Below, piece after piece: positions 28,208-37,736 of a stretch of DNA of 64,000 bases (its first letter is position 1; the number at the start of each line of letters is the position of its first letter). The DNA is from Pseudomonas khavaziana (lineage in GTDB: Bacteria; Pseudomonadota; Gammaproteobacteria; Pseudomonadales; Pseudomonadaceae). A program made the position numbers and the translations under genes. Location of the stretch: the NCBI RefSeq assembly GCF_019145205.1, contig NZ_JAHSTT010000008.1:248001-312000 (forward strand), written 5' to 3'. Under the pieces are notes generated by a model, which did not search any database, was not told the origin of the DNA, and saw nothing but the letters and a program-made list of their open reading frames with translations.

Positions 28208-28228
28208 TCCCTTTCAAAGGAAACAATG

Positions 28229-28996
28229 ATGCAGATTGAAAACAAGGTATTCCTGGTCAGCGGCGGTGCTTCGGGCCTCGGTGCGGCCACGGCTGAAATG
28301 CTCATTGCGGCCGGCGCCAAGGTGATGTTGGTGGACCTGAATGCCGACGCCGTGGCGGCCAAGGCCACCCAGCTGGGCGACAACGCTCGTAGTGCCGTGG
28401 CGGATATCAGCCAGGAAGCCGCTGCCGAAGCGGCCGTTAACGCGGCTGTCGAGGCGTTTGGCGGTTTGCACGGGTTGATCAACTGCGCCGGTGTAGTGCG
28501 CGGCGAGAAGATCCTCGGCAAGAATGGCCCCCATGGCCTGGCCAGCTTTGCCCAGGTGATTAACGTCAACCTGATCGGCAGCTTCAACCTGTTGCGCCTG
28601 GCCGCTGCGGCCATCGCTGAAACCGAGGCGAACGCCGATGGCGAGCGCGGTGTAATCATCAATACAGCCTCTGTAGCGGCATTCGACGGCCAGATCGGCC
28701 AGGCGGCGTATGCTGCCTCCAAAGGTGCGATTGCCAGCCTGACCTTGCCCGCCGCCCGGGAATTGGCGCGGTTTGGCATCCGCGTGATGACCATCGCCCC
28801 AGGCATCTTCGAAACCCCGATGATGGCCGGCATGACCCCGGAAGTACGTGACTCGCTGGCTGCCGGCGTGCCATTTCCGCCGCGCCTGGGCAAACCCGCC
28901 GAATATGCCGCGCTGGTGCGACATATCCTTGAAAACAGCATGCTCAATGGTGAGGTGATCCGTCTCGACGGCGCCTTGCGTATGGCCGCCAAGTAA
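28229..28996 (+). CDS. SDR-family 3-hydroxyacyl-CoA dehydrogenase (HSD17B10-like)
   Basis: 255 residues. NAD-binding SGGASGLGAATAE near the N-terminus, Asp in MLVDLN selecting NAD, the N-A-G motif as NCAGVV, and catalytic Ser/Tyr/Lys in NTASVAAFDGQIGQAAYAASK. The type II 3-hydroxyacyl-CoA dehydrogenase group acts on 2-methyl-3-hydroxybutyryl-CoA in isoleucine breakdown. Two ATGs are adjacent (28226, 28229); AAGGA suits the second better. Followed after 12 bases by the thiolase. Confidence 0.88.
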   Translation: MQIENKVFLVSGGASGLGAATAEMLIAAGAKVMLVDLNADAVAAKATQLGDNARSAVADISQEAAAEAAVNAAVEAFGGLHGLINCAGVVRGEKILGKNGPHGLASFAQVINVNLIGSFNLLRLAAAAIAETEANADGERGVIINTASVAAFDGQIGQAAYAASKGAIASLTLPAARELARFGIRVMTIAPGIFETPMMAGMTPEVRDSLAAGVPFPPRLGKPAEYAALVRHILENSMLNGEVIRLDGALRMAAK

Positions 28997-29008
28997 GGAG
29001 CCACCTGT

Positions 29009-30193
29009 ATGAATGACCCAATCGTTATTGTCAGCGCCGTGCGCACCCCCATGGGTGGTTTCCAGGGCGATCTCAAAAGTTTGACCGCACCACAGCTGGG
29101 CGCGGCCGCGATTCGTGCCGCTGTCGAACGTGCCGGTATTGCCACCGATGCCGTCGACGAAGTGCTGTTCGGCTGCGTGCTGCCGGCCGGGCTCGGGCAG
29201 GCACCAGCGCGCCAGGCCGCCCTGGGCGCCGGATTGGACAAGGGCACCCGCTGCACCACTCTCAACAAAATGTGCGGTTCCGGCATGGAGGCGGCGATTC
29301 TTGCCCACGACTCACTGCGTGCCGGCAGCGTCGACGTGGTGATTGCCGGTGGCATGGAGAGCATGTCCAATGCGCCGTACCTGCTGGACCGCGCGCGCAG
29401 CGGCTATCGCATGGGTCACGGCAAGGTGCTCGACCACATGTTTCTCGACGGACTCGAGGACGCCTACGACAAGGGCCGCCTGATGGGCACCTTTGCCGAG
29501 GACTGCGCCGAGCACAACGGTTTTACCCGGGAAGCCCAGGACGCCTTCGCCATTGCTTCCCTGACTCGTGCGCAGGAAGCCATCACCCATGGCAGCTTCG
29601 CCAGCGAAATCGTCCCGGTACAGGTCACCGTGGGCAAGGAGCAGAAGACCATCCTGCACGATGAACAACCGCCGAAAGCCAAGCTGGACAAGATTGCCAG
29701 CCTGAAACCGGCGTTCCGTGAAGGCGGCACCGTGACGGCGGCCAACTCCAGCTCGATCTCCGATGGCGCTGCCGCGCTGTTGCTGATGCGCGAATCCGAA
29801 GCCCACAAACGCGGGCTCAAACCGTTGGCGTTAATCCACGGGCATGCGGCGTTTGCCGACGAACCGGGGCTGTTTCCGGTGGCACCAGTGGGGGCGATCC
29901 GCAAACTGATGAGCAAGACCGGCTGGAACCTCGATGAAGTCGACCTGTTCGAAATCAACGAAGCCTTTGCCGTTGTGAGCCTGGTGACCATGAGCAAGCT
30001 GGAGATTCCCCACGACAAGGTCAATGTCCATGGCGGAGCCTGCGCCCTGGGCCATCCGATTGGCGCCTCCGGCGCACGCATCCTGGTAACCCTGTTGTCG
30101 GCCCTGCGCCAGAAGGGCCTCAAGCGTGGCGTCGCCGCCATCTGCATCGGCGGCGGTGAAGCCACGGCCATGGCCGTCGAATGCCTGTACTAA
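29009..30193 (+). CDS. Thiolase (acetyl-CoA acyltransferase)
   Basis: 394 residues with all thiolase signatures: nucleophile Cys89 in LNKMCGSGMEA, the NEAFA motif, His in GGACALGHPIGASGAR, and the second Cys in AICIGGGEATA. It cleaves 3-ketoacyl-CoA; in this operon 2-methylacetoacetyl-CoA to acetyl-CoA plus propionyl-CoA is the natural reading. Ribosome-binding site TAAGGAG precedes the start. The spacing to the next gene is 9 bases. Confidence 0.92.
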   Translation: MNDPIVIVSAVRTPMGGFQGDLKSLTAPQLGAAAIRAAVERAGIATDAVDEVLFGCVLPAGLGQAPARQAALGAGLDKGTRCTTLNKMCGSGMEAAILAHDSLRAGSVDVVIAGGMESMSNAPYLLDRARSGYRMGHGKVLDHMFLDGLEDAYDKGRLMGTFAEDCAEHNGFTREAQDAFAIASLTRAQEAITHGSFASEIVPVQVTVGKEQKTILHDEQPPKAKLDKIASLKPAFREGGTVTAANSSSISDGAAALLLMRESEAHKRGLKPLALIHGHAAFADEPGLFPVAPVGAIRKLMSKTGWNLDEVDLFEINEAFAVVSLVTMSKLEIPHDKVNVHGGACALGHPIGASGARILVTLLSALRQKGLKRGVAAICIGGGEATAMAVECLY

Positions 30194-30202
30194 GGACTGC
30201 TT

Positions 30203-31330
30203 ATGCTGCCCAATGACGAACAACTGCAAATCAGCGACGCCGCCCGGCAATTCGCCCAGGAACGTCTGAAACCCTTCGCCGCCGAATGGGATCGCGAGCA
30301 TCGCTTCCCCAAGGAAGCCATCGCTGAGATGGCCGAACTGGGCTTTTTCGGCATGCTGGTGCCCGAACAATGGGGCGGTTGCGACACCGGCTACCTGGCC
30401 TATGCCATGGCCCTGGAAGAAATCGCCGCGGGAGATGGCGCCTGCTCGACCATCATGAGCGTGCATAACTCGGTGGGCTGCGTGCCGATCCTCAAGTTCG
30501 GCAATGACCAGCAAAAAGCCCGGTTCCTCACGCCCCTGGCCAGCGGTGCCATGCTCGGCGCCTTCGCGTTGACCGAGCCCCAGGCTGGTTCCGATGCCAG
30601 CAGCCTGAAAACCCGTGCCCGTCTTGAAGGCGATCACTACGTACTCAACGGCTGCAAACAGTTCATCACCTCCGGGCAAAACGCCGGGGTTGTGATTGTG
30701 TTTGCGGTCACCGACCCGGCAGCGGGCAAGCGTGGCATCAGTGCGTTTATCGTGCCTACCGATTCACCGGGCTATACCGTGGCACGGGTTGAAGACAAGC
30801 TCGGGCAACATGCCTCCGACACTTGCCAGATCCTGTTTGAAGACGTGAAAGTGCCGGTGGCCAACCGCCTGGGCGAAGAGGGCGAGGGCTACAGGATCGC
30901 CCTGGCCAACCTTGAGGGCGGGCGCGTCGGCATCGCGTCGCAGTCGGTGGGCATGGCCCGGGCGGCCTTCGAAGCGGCCCGCGATTACGCCCGCGAGCGC
31001 GAAAGCTTTGGCAAGCCGCTGATCGAACACCAGGCGGTGGCTTTTCGCCTGGCGGACATGGCCACGCAGATTGCCGTCGCCCGGCAGATGGTGCATTACG
31101 CCGCTGCCTTGCGCGACAGCGGCAAGCCGGCCCTGGTCGAGGCGTCCATGGCCAAGCTGTTCGCCTCGGAAATGGCCGAGAAAGTCTGCTCGGCCGCCTT
31201 GCAAACCCTGGGCGGTTACGGTTACCTGAGCGACTTCCCCTTGGAGCGGATCTACCGCGATGTGCGGGTCTGCCAGATTTACGAAGGCACCAGCGATATC
31301 CAACGCATGGTCATCTCACGCAATCTTTAA
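30203..31330 (+). CDS. Acyl-CoA dehydrogenase, short/branched chain type
   Basis: 375 residues, FAD enzyme. Signatures: GAFALTEPQAGSDASSL (flavin/substrate loop), FITSGQNAGV, and C-terminal QTLGGYGYLSDFPLERIYRD followed by QIYEGTSDIQ, where the Glu before GTS is the catalytic base of the short-chain group. It passes electrons to ETF. In this operon it probably oxidises 2-methylbutyryl-CoA to tiglyl-CoA (inference). Paralogous to the minus-strand dehydrogenase at 32434. Confidence 0.9.
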   Translation: MLPNDEQLQISDAARQFAQERLKPFAAEWDREHRFPKEAIAEMAELGFFGMLVPEQWGGCDTGYLAYAMALEEIAAGDGACSTIMSVHNSVGCVPILKFGNDQQKARFLTPLASGAMLGAFALTEPQAGSDASSLKTRARLEGDHYVLNGCKQFITSGQNAGVVIVFAVTDPAAGKRGISAFIVPTDSPGYTVARVEDKLGQHASDTCQILFEDVKVPVANRLGEEGEGYRIALANLEGGRVGIASQSVGMARAAFEAARDYARERESFGKPLIEHQAVAFRLADMATQIAVARQMVHYAAALRDSGKPALVEASMAKLFASEMAEKVCSAALQTLGGYGYLSDFPLERIYRDVRVCQIYEGTSDIQRMVISRNL

Positions 31331-31341
31331 GGAGCCGATAC

Positions 31342-32115
31342 ATGAGTTACGAAACCATCTTGCTTGACGTCCAGGGCCGTGTCGGGCTGATCACCCTCAA
31401 CCGCCCCCAGGCGTTGAACGCCTTGAATGCACAACTGGTCAGTGAGTTGAACCAGGCGCTGGACGATCTGGAAGCCAACCCCGAGATCGGCTGCATCGTG
31501 CTGACCGGCTCGAAGAAAGCCTTCGCTGCCGGTGCCGACATCAAGGAAATGGCCGAGCTGACCTACCCGCAGATCTACCTGGACGACCTGTTCAGCGACA
31601 GCGACCGCGTGGCTAACCGCCGTAAGCCGATCATCGCGGCGGTAAACGGCTTTGCCTTGGGCGGCGGCTGTGAACTGGCGCTGATGTGCGACTTTATCCT
31701 GGCCGGCGACAGCGCCAAGTTCGGCCAGCCGGAAATCAACCTTGGCGTGCTGCCAGGCATGGGTGGCACCCAGCGCCTGACCCGCGCAGTGGGCAAGGCC
31801 AAGGCCATGGAAATGTGCCTGACCGGTCGCTTTATCGACGCGGTGGAAGCCGAGCGCTGCGGCATTGTGGCGCGTATCGTACCGGCCGATGAGTTGCTTG
31901 AGGAGGCGCTGAAGGTCGCTACCCTGATCGCCGCCAAATCCGTGCCGATCAGCATGATGGTCAAGGAAAGCGTGAACCGCGCCTTTGAAGTCAGTCTGTC
32001 CGAAGGCGTGCGTTTTGAGCGCCGGGTGTTCCATGCGGCGTTCGCGACCCAGGATCAGAAAGAAGGGATGGCAGCGTTTGTGGCCAAGCGTGCGCCGCAG
32101 TTCAAGGATAAGTAA
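31342..32115 (+). CDS. Enoyl-CoA hydratase
   Basis: 257 residues of crotonase fold. Both catalytic glutamates sit in recognisable contexts: ALGGGCELALMCDFI and FGQPEINLGVLPGMGGTQRL; the oxyanion hole is in KAFAAGADIKEM. Last gene of the plus-strand acyl-CoA operon, hydrating the product of the dehydrogenase before the SDR and thiolase act. A remnant of its 3' end is repeated downstream, in the duplicated spacer. Confidence 0.92.
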   Translation: MSYETILLDVQGRVGLITLNRPQALNALNAQLVSELNQALDDLEANPEIGCIVLTGSKKAFAAGADIKEMAELTYPQIYLDDLFSDSDRVANRRKPIIAAVNGFALGGGCELALMCDFILAGDSAKFGQPEINLGVLPGMGGTQRLTRAVGKAKAMEMCLTGRFIDAVEAERCGIVARIVPADELLEEALKVATLIAAKSVPISMMVKESVNRAFEVSLSEGVRFERRVFHAAFATQDQKEGMAAFVAKRAPQFKDK

Positions 32116-32117
32116 TA

Positions 32118-32441
32118 CCGTCTCTACCACACTGGAGATGCAAATGTGGGAAGGGCGGTGCGACGATTCGACTTGCCCCCGATGGCGTTGGGTCAGTCAT
32201 AGATGCATTTACTGACTCTCCCTCATCGGGAGCAAGCCCCCTCCCACAGTTTTATGCGGTGTGTCAGTCAGAGCTGAGCGGCATTCGTGGCCAAGCGCCG
32301 TCTCTATCACACTGGAGATGCAAATGTGGGAGGGGGCTTGCTCCCGATGGCGTTGGGTCAGTCATAGATGTGTTTACTGACTCTCCCTCATCGAGAGCAA
32401 ACCCCCTCCCACAGTTTTTATGCGGCGTGCCAGTCAGAGCT
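32118..32441. repeat. Tandem duplication of a REPIN-bearing spacer
   Basis: The whole spacer between the two convergent acyl-CoA operons is present twice. Unit 1 starts CCGTCTCTACCACACTGGAG at 32118, unit 2 CCGTCTCTATCACACTGGAG at 32298. Each contains a family B REPIN (32146-32247 and 32326-32412), the centre GGGTCAGTCATAGATG, and ends in CAGTCAGAGCTG (about 32265 and 32431). The left REP of unit 1 is damaged by an insertion of about 15 bases. Unit 2 is preceded by GTGGCCAAGCG, copied from the 3' end of the hydratase gene. Confidence 0.88.
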
Positions 32442-33585
32442 GGTAGTTTTTCAGCTCCCTGGCTATCACCATCCGCTGGATTTCGCTGGTCCCTTCATAG
32501 ATCTGTGTGATCCGCGCATCCCGGTAGTAGCGCTCCACCGGGTAATCTTCCAGGTACCCATACCCACCATGGATCTGCATAGCCTTGGAGCACACGCGCT
32601 CGGCCATTTCGGAGGCAAACAGCTTGGCCTGTGAGGCTTCCGATAAGCACGGCTTGCCGGCACTGCGCAGGCGCGCAGCGTGGAGGATCAGCAAGCGCGC
32701 TGCATTCAGCTGGGTTTGCATATCGGCCAGCAGGTTGGCCACGCTCTGGTGTTCGATGATTGCCTTGTCGAACTGCACCCGATCACGGGCATAGGCCAGC
32801 GCCGCTTCAAAGGCGGCGCGGGCGATGCCCAGGGCCTGGGCGGCAATACCGATGCGCCCGCCTTCAAGATTGGACAGGGCGATAGCCAGGCCCTTGCCGC
32901 GCTCACCCAGCAGGTTGGCCTCGGGAACGCTGCATTGGTTGAGGGTGACGGCGCAGGTGTCCGAGGCGCGAATGCCCATCTTGTGTTCGGTGCGATCGAC
33001 CACAAAACCCTGGGTATCAGTGGGCACCAGGAACGCTGAAATACCCTTCTTGCCCAGTTCCGGATCGGTCACCGCAAACACAATGGCCAGCTTGGCGCGC
33101 TTGCCGTTGCTGACAAATTGCTTGGCGCCGTTGATCACCCACTGGCCATCTTTCAACTCAGCACGGGTACGCAGGTTGTGGGCTTCGGAGCCGGCCTGGG
33201 GTTCGGTCAGGCAGAAGCAGCCAATGGCCTGGCCACTGGCGAGTTCGGCCAGCCAGGTTTGTTTCTGCGCTTGTGTGCCGTAGTTGAGGATCGGCCCGCA
33301 ACCCACTGAATTATGGATACTCATCAGGGCGCCGGTGGCGCCGTCACCCGCGGAAATCTCCTCGACCGCGAGGGCATAGGCCACGTAGTCCACATAGGTG
33401 CCGCCCCATTCTTCCGGGACCACCATGCCAAGCAGGCCCAGCTCGCCCATCTTGGTGACCAGGGCGTCGTCGATCCAGCCGGCTTTTTCCCAGGCCTGGG
33501 CATGGGGGGCGATTTCGCCACGGGCAAAGTCCCGTGCCATGTCGCGGATCATGACTTGTTCTTCTGTGTATTCAAGATCTTGCAT
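32434..33585 (-). CDS. Acyl-CoA dehydrogenase (probable isobutyryl-CoA dehydrogenase)
   Basis: 383 residues. FAD/substrate loop GCFCLTEPQAGSEAHNL, then FVSNGKRAKLAIVFAVTDP, and C-terminal IHGGYGYLEDYPVERYYRD with QIYEGTSEIQ holding the catalytic Glu. It follows the 3-hydroxyisobutyryl-CoA hydrolase gene by 3 bases in the same operon, which argues for valine catabolism with isobutyryl-CoA as substrate. Its stop lies in the last bases of the duplicated spacer. Confidence 0.88.
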   Translation of the reverse strand: MQDLEYTEEQVMIRDMARDFARGEIAPHAQAWEKAGWIDDALVTKMGELGLLGMVVPEEWGGTYVDYVAYALAVEEISAGDGATGALMSIHNSVGCGPILNYGTQAQKQTWLAELASGQAIGCFCLTEPQAGSEAHNLRTRAELKDGQWVINGAKQFVSNGKRAKLAIVFAVTDPELGKKGISAFLVPTDTQGFVVDRTEHKMGIRASDTCAVTLNQCSVPEANLLGERGKGLAIALSNLEGGRIGIAAQALGIARAAFEAALAYARDRVQFDKAIIEHQSVANLLADMQTQLNAARLLILHAARLRSAGKPCLSEASQAKLFASEMAERVCSKAMQIHGGYGYLEDYPVERYYRDARITQIYEGTSEIQRMVIARELKNYQL

Positions 33586-33588
33586 GGC

Positions 33589-34692
33589 TTATTTCTCAAT
33601 CTGCACGAAGTCGCGGAAGAAGCTTTTGACATGAGCGGCGTCCAGCTCATTAACGCTCGGCGGATTCCAGCGCGGGGTCTTGTCCTTGTCGATGATCAGC
33701 GCACGAACCCCTTCGATCAGGTCGCCGCGCTCGAACCACTGGCGGTCCAGGTGCAGCTCCAGGTCAAAGCACTGTTCCAGCGTCAGGTGGCGACCACGGC
33801 GGAGCATTTGCAGGGTCACGGCCATGGCCAGCGGCGAGCGGGTCTGCATCAGGTGGGCGGTGGTCAATGCCCATTCATGGGTATCGGCGATAGTGACTGC
33901 CTGTAACTGCTCGATAATGCTCGGCACATCCGGCAAGGCGAAGAAATGGTCGATGACCGGCCGCAAGGTCGCCAGTGGCGCATCGGGCAATTGCTGCGCG
34001 GCCAGTTTGGCGAGCACGCCCTGCAGGTCCTTGAGGGGCGAGTCGTGCCATTGCAGACGATCAAGCTGCTGGTCCAGTTCGGGGAGCGTGGCGCTGTCGA
34101 TATACCAGTCGGCCAACCCGCAATACAGGGCGTCCGCCGCGCGGATCTGCACCCCGGTGACGCCCAGGTAAGTCCCCAGTTCACCGGGAATACGCGACAG
34201 GAAATAGCTGCCGCCCACGTCCGGGAAGTAACCGATGGCCACCTCCGGCATGGCCAGGCGGCTGCGCTCGGTCACCACTCGCAGGTCCGCGCCTTGTACC
34301 AGCCCCATGCCGCCGCCGAGGACGAACCCATCCATCAGCGCCAGCACCGGTTTAGGGTACTGGTGGATGGCCAGGTCGAGCGCATATTCCTCGACGAAGA
34401 AATCCTCGTGCAGGGTGTTGCCGTTCTTGAAGCTGTCATACAGGGACCGGATGTCGCCGCCGGCACAAAAGGCTTTGTCCCCGGCGCCGCGCAATACAAC
34501 GGCATGGACCTGCGGATCATCGGCCCAGGCCCGCAACTGCGTGGTCAGCAGGCGCACCATGTGCAGGGTGATGGCATTCAAGCCGGCGGGGCGATTGAGG
34601 GTGAGGTGGCCAATATGGTTGCGCACTTCAGCCAAGACATCTTCCTGAAGGCCCTCGCTGCGGTTTGCTTCGGATAAAACCTGAGCAGTCAT
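33589..34692 (-). CDS. 3-hydroxyisobutyryl-CoA hydrolase (HIBCH type)
   Basis: 367 residues, longer than ordinary crotonases. HIBCH hallmarks: AFCAGGDIRSLYDS, DGFVLGGGMGLVQGADLRVVTERSRLAMPEVAIGYFPDVG in outline (with the active Glu in MPEV and Asp in FPDVG), GTYLGVTG, and a C-terminal SPLAMAVTLQML region. It releases 3-hydroxyisobutyrate in valine degradation. First gene of the two-gene minus-strand operon. The 117-base gap upstream (34693-34809) shows no gene. Confidence 0.9.
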   Translation of the reverse strand: MTAQVLSEANRSEGLQEDVLAEVRNHIGHLTLNRPAGLNAITLHMVRLLTTQLRAWADDPQVHAVVLRGAGDKAFCAGGDIRSLYDSFKNGNTLHEDFFVEEYALDLAIHQYPKPVLALMDGFVLGGGMGLVQGADLRVVTERSRLAMPEVAIGYFPDVGGSYFLSRIPGELGTYLGVTGVQIRAADALYCGLADWYIDSATLPELDQQLDRLQWHDSPLKDLQGVLAKLAAQQLPDAPLATLRPVIDHFFALPDVPSIIEQLQAVTIADTHEWALTTAHLMQTRSPLAMAVTLQMLRRGRHLTLEQCFDLELHLDRQWFERGDLIEGVRALIIDKDKTPRWNPPSVNELDAAHVKSFFRDFVQIEK

Positions 34693-34809
34693 GTGTAACT
34701 CCCTGCTTTTATTGTTCTTTATCTAAATGTTCGCGGACGAACCATCCCGTGATCGTACCAGTGCAAATTTGCCCCGTACAACCCGGAATCATGCAGGTCG
34801 TTTTTGCAT

Positions 34810-35688
34810 TTATGCAGGGTTGGGGCCTGGGGGCGTCCCGCCGCCAAAATGCTCCGCCAGGGCGTGCGCACACTGGAGGATGGCCTTGCGCGCAGCGAGG
34901 TGTTCACCAGGGTAGTTGATAAAACCGTGGTCCATGCCTGGGTACTCTGTGTGTCTTACCTGCACGCCGGCTTTTTTTAACCGGTGTGCATAAACCCGGC
35001 CCTCATCACGCAGTAAATCGCAGCCGGCGGTGAGAATCAGCGCTTTGGGCAAGCCCTGTAACGAAGCCCGGTGCGCAGGCGACAACCAGGGGTGGTCCAA
35101 AGATTGTCCTTCGCCCACATACTGGCCCAGATACCATCTGAGCATTTCAGCGGTCAGGCCCGATCTACCCGCGAACTCGGCCCGGGAACGAGTGCGCGCC
35201 AGACAATCGAGAAGCGGATAAAGCAGCATTTGGAAACCAATGGTGGGACCGTGGCGTTCATAGGCGATCTGACAGATAACCGCCGCCAGCCCACCGCCGG
35301 AACCTCCACCGGCGACTGCGATCCGGTGGCTGTCCAGCCCCAGGGCCGCGCCTTGGACGGCCACCCATTCGGTGACGGCGTAGCAATCTTCCACGGCGGC
35401 GGGAAAGCGGAATTCCGGTGGCCTGGCGTAATCTACGGCAACGACCGCGCACCTGGCCCATTCGCACATGATCCGACAGAAGCTGTCATGGGTATCCAGG
35501 TCACCAGCTACCCAGCCACCGCCATGAAAATACAGCAGGACCGGGGCAGGCGCGGTTGTCGACTGCCGGTAAAGGCGTATACGCACCGAGCGCGGCGCCG
35601 TCTCGACCGAGCAGTCCTGCACGCTCATCACCACAGCGCCACGTACTGCGGCGCGGACTTTCTCGGCTGTCATCACTGGCCGGTCCAT
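34810..35688 (-). CDS. Alpha/beta hydrolase of the hormone-sensitive-lipase (HSL) esterase family
   Basis: About 292 residues from ATG 35688. Oxyanion motif HGGGWVAGD, nucleophile elbow GGGSGGG (Ser; most HSL esterases have GDSAGG), acid in TAGCDLLRDEG, and His in GMDHGFI. The N-terminal cap appears about 20 residues shorter than usual. It overlaps the 3' end of the RidA-domain frame by 16 bases on the same strand, so it was probably cotranscribed with that gene. Natural ester substrate unknown. Confidence 0.78.
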   Translation of the reverse strand: MDRPVMTAEKVRAAVRGAVVMSVQDCSVETAPRSVRIRLYRQSTTAPAPVLLYFHGGGWVAGDLDTHDSFCRIMCEWARCAVVAVDYARPPEFRFPAAVEDCYAVTEWVAVQGAALGLDSHRIAVAGGGSGGGLAAVICQIAYERHGPTIGFQMLLYPLLDCLARTRSRAEFAGRSGLTAEMLRWYLGQYVGEGQSLDHPWLSPAHRASLQGLPKALILTAGCDLLRDEGRVYAHRLKKAGVQVRHTEYPGMDHGFINYPGEHLAARKAILQCAHALAEHFGGGTPPGPNPA

Positions 35689-37013
35689 GCCTGGGCCTCT
35701 ATTTCTATGAGATAGGCAGGCGCGATCAACTGATTGACGCCCAGCAGCATGGTGGTCGGTGGACAATGGCTGAAAAACTCCTGATGAGCCTTGGCGATTT
35801 GTGGCCACCAGGCCACATCGGTGGTGTACATGCGTGTGGCGACCACAAGTGTCCTGTCGACGCCCAACTGCTTGAGCGCGGTTTCGATGATTTCCAGGCA
35901 GCGTCTGGTCTGGCGGTATACATCACCGGGAGCGTAGGGATTGCCCTGCTCATCGAACGCCACCGTGCCACTGGTGACAATCAGGTTGCCTGCGCGTAGC
36001 GCTCGACAGTAGCCGCCGTTCTTTTCCCACGGTGCTGCGGAAAAGCAACGCGTGATCGCCCCGCCAGCCGGTTGCAGCGCAACACGGATGTGGCTTAATC
36101 CCCGAAATTGCAGACTGTTGGTGCGCCATGCTGGCGGTTGCTCGTCTATCAGGCGCACATCGGGAAAGCGTTGCAGCAGACGGGTAAATGCGATCTTTGC
36201 TTCGAGTTTGAAGAGCAACGTGCCCATGCAAAAATGCGGACCACGGCCGAACGCCAGGTGGTCGTGCTGCTGGCGATGGATGTCGAAGCGATCAGGATCG
36301 TTGAAGTGCCGGGGGTCACGATTGGCCGCGGCGCGGACCAGGTACACAAGGTCACCCTTGTGTAGGGTCTGGCCATGCAGCGTGACGTCTTCGGTGACGA
36401 CGCGATGACTCAGCTGCCCGGCGGGGCAGATGCGCAATGCTTCCTCGATGGCATTGGGGATCAACCCCGGGTTGGCCTTGAGTTCGGCCAACGCCTGCGG
36501 GTGGGTGAGCAAATAGAACAGGATAATGCCCAACTGATCGGCGCTGGTCGTCGTGGCCGCTACCAATATAAAGGCCAACTGCGCCACGAAGTCGTCTTGG
36601 GTCATCCCGGCCTGTTCGCCGGCGGCAATCACTTGGCTGACCAAATCAGCGCCAGGTGATTGGCGATGTTCATCGACGAGACGCGAGAAGTACTCGTACA
36701 TCTCTTCCATCGCCTGCAAGGCCTCTCGCGGTCCGAATGCCGGATCGGTGCTACCCACCATGAACACGATGATCGCATCCGTCCAACGCCTGACCTTCAG
36801 TGCTTCCTGCGCAGGTATGCCGAACATGTGCGCCAGGATCAATGCGGGAATCTTGTTGAACAGTTCAGTCATCAGCTCTGGCTGGGAGCTTAATTGCGTC
36901 AGCAAGTCATCGACGATCTGCTCGATGTCATCTGCCAGTGCGTCAATTTAGTCGTCAGCCGCCTGGTCGCAAGCGGCGTATTGCACCATTTGTCGCATGG
37001 TGCGGATTAGGCC
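35673..37013 (-). pseudogene. Cytochrome P450-RidA fusion, 5'-truncated and with an in-frame stop
   Basis: The long open frame (to about 36947) encodes a P450 lacking its N-terminal third, fused to a RidA/YjgF domain. P450 marks: ExxR in EEALRI, heme loop FGRGPHFCMG. The I-helix reads LVAATTTSADQL, lacking the usual acidic residue before Thr. RidA part, about the last 130 residues: LIVTSGTVAFDEQG, then AYLIEIEAQAW; the Arg normally found in this family's PARS-type motif is replaced (PPTTMLLGV). The frame is closed by TAA at 36948-36950, but translation beyond it in the same frame continues to look like P450 (IRTMRQMVQYAACDQAADD before the stop, DALADDIEQIVDDLL after), right up to the stop of the HPP gene. 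So a nonsense mutation plus loss of the 5' part is likely. A shortened RidA-bearing product may still be made. Confidence 0.7.
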
Positions 37014-37736
37014 TCAGCCCACACGAGTTGCCAGCACCTCGCCGATACTGCGTCGCCGCGCATGGACTTCGGCGGCATGAATCAGCTGTTCCAGCTCCGT
37101 GGGCTCGACATCGAAGAATTGCTCCATCTCGGCCAGCGCCAGCTTGAGATCGGCAGCGGTGATAGCGGGATCGGTCATGGGGGGGCTGTCGATGAAAACC
37201 GGCGCAGGTTCAACAGGGCCTTTGGGGTAACGCGTGCGCGTGGCGTTGTTGTAGGCCAGGGCACAGGCCAGCAGGGCGCCGGCGCCGAGCATCACCGGTG
37301 CCAGCTCGTGCCAGCCCAGTGCGATCGAGGCCGGGTCGGCCAACACCAGGGTCATGGCCAGGCCACCGGCTGGTGGATGCAGGCAGCGAAGCCAGCAGAT
37401 CAGGATCACCGTCATGCCGGCCGCCAGGCAAGCACTGCCCAAGGTACGCCCCAGCACCCGTGCTACCAGCAACGCCACGATGCCGGCGCAGAGATAACTG
37501 CCCATGATCGACCACGGCTGGGCCAAGGCCCCCGATGACACGGCAAACAGCAGCACCGCCGAGGCGCCAAGCGGGCCCAGCAGGTGCAGGGCAACCTCCA
37601 TGCCGAACACTTGGGCACAGGCCCAGACACTGAACATCGTGCCCAGCGCCATGCCGATTGCGGCACGGCTCCATTCGGTCGGGCGGGTATTGATTGCAGC
37701 GGGTAACCAACGAGCGAGCATTGAAAGACGGTCCAT
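37014..37736 (-). CDS. HPP-family integral membrane protein
   Basis: About 240 residues from ATG 37736. Four hydrophobic segments with the family motif in RCLHPPAGGLAMTLVLADP; the N-terminal ARAAIGMAL-like stretch and LLGPLGASAVLLFAV are also typical. A soluble tail of about 80 residues follows the last segment (APVFIDSPPMTDPAITAADL). Some HPP members carry nitrite in chloroplasts and cyanobacteria; function here is unknown. No clear ribosome-binding site. Its stop directly abuts the P450 remnant in the same frame. Confidence 0.8.
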   Translation of the reverse strand: MDRLSMLARWLPAAINTRPTEWSRAAIGMALGTMFSVWACAQVFGMEVALHLLGPLGASAVLLFAVSSGALAQPWSIMGSYLCAGIVALLVARVLGRTLGSACLAAGMTVILICWLRCLHPPAGGLAMTLVLADPASIALGWHELAPVMLGAGALLACALAYNNATRTRYPKGPVEPAPVFIDSPPMTDPAITAADLKLALAEMEQFFDVEPTELEQLIHAAEVHARRRSIGEVLATRVG

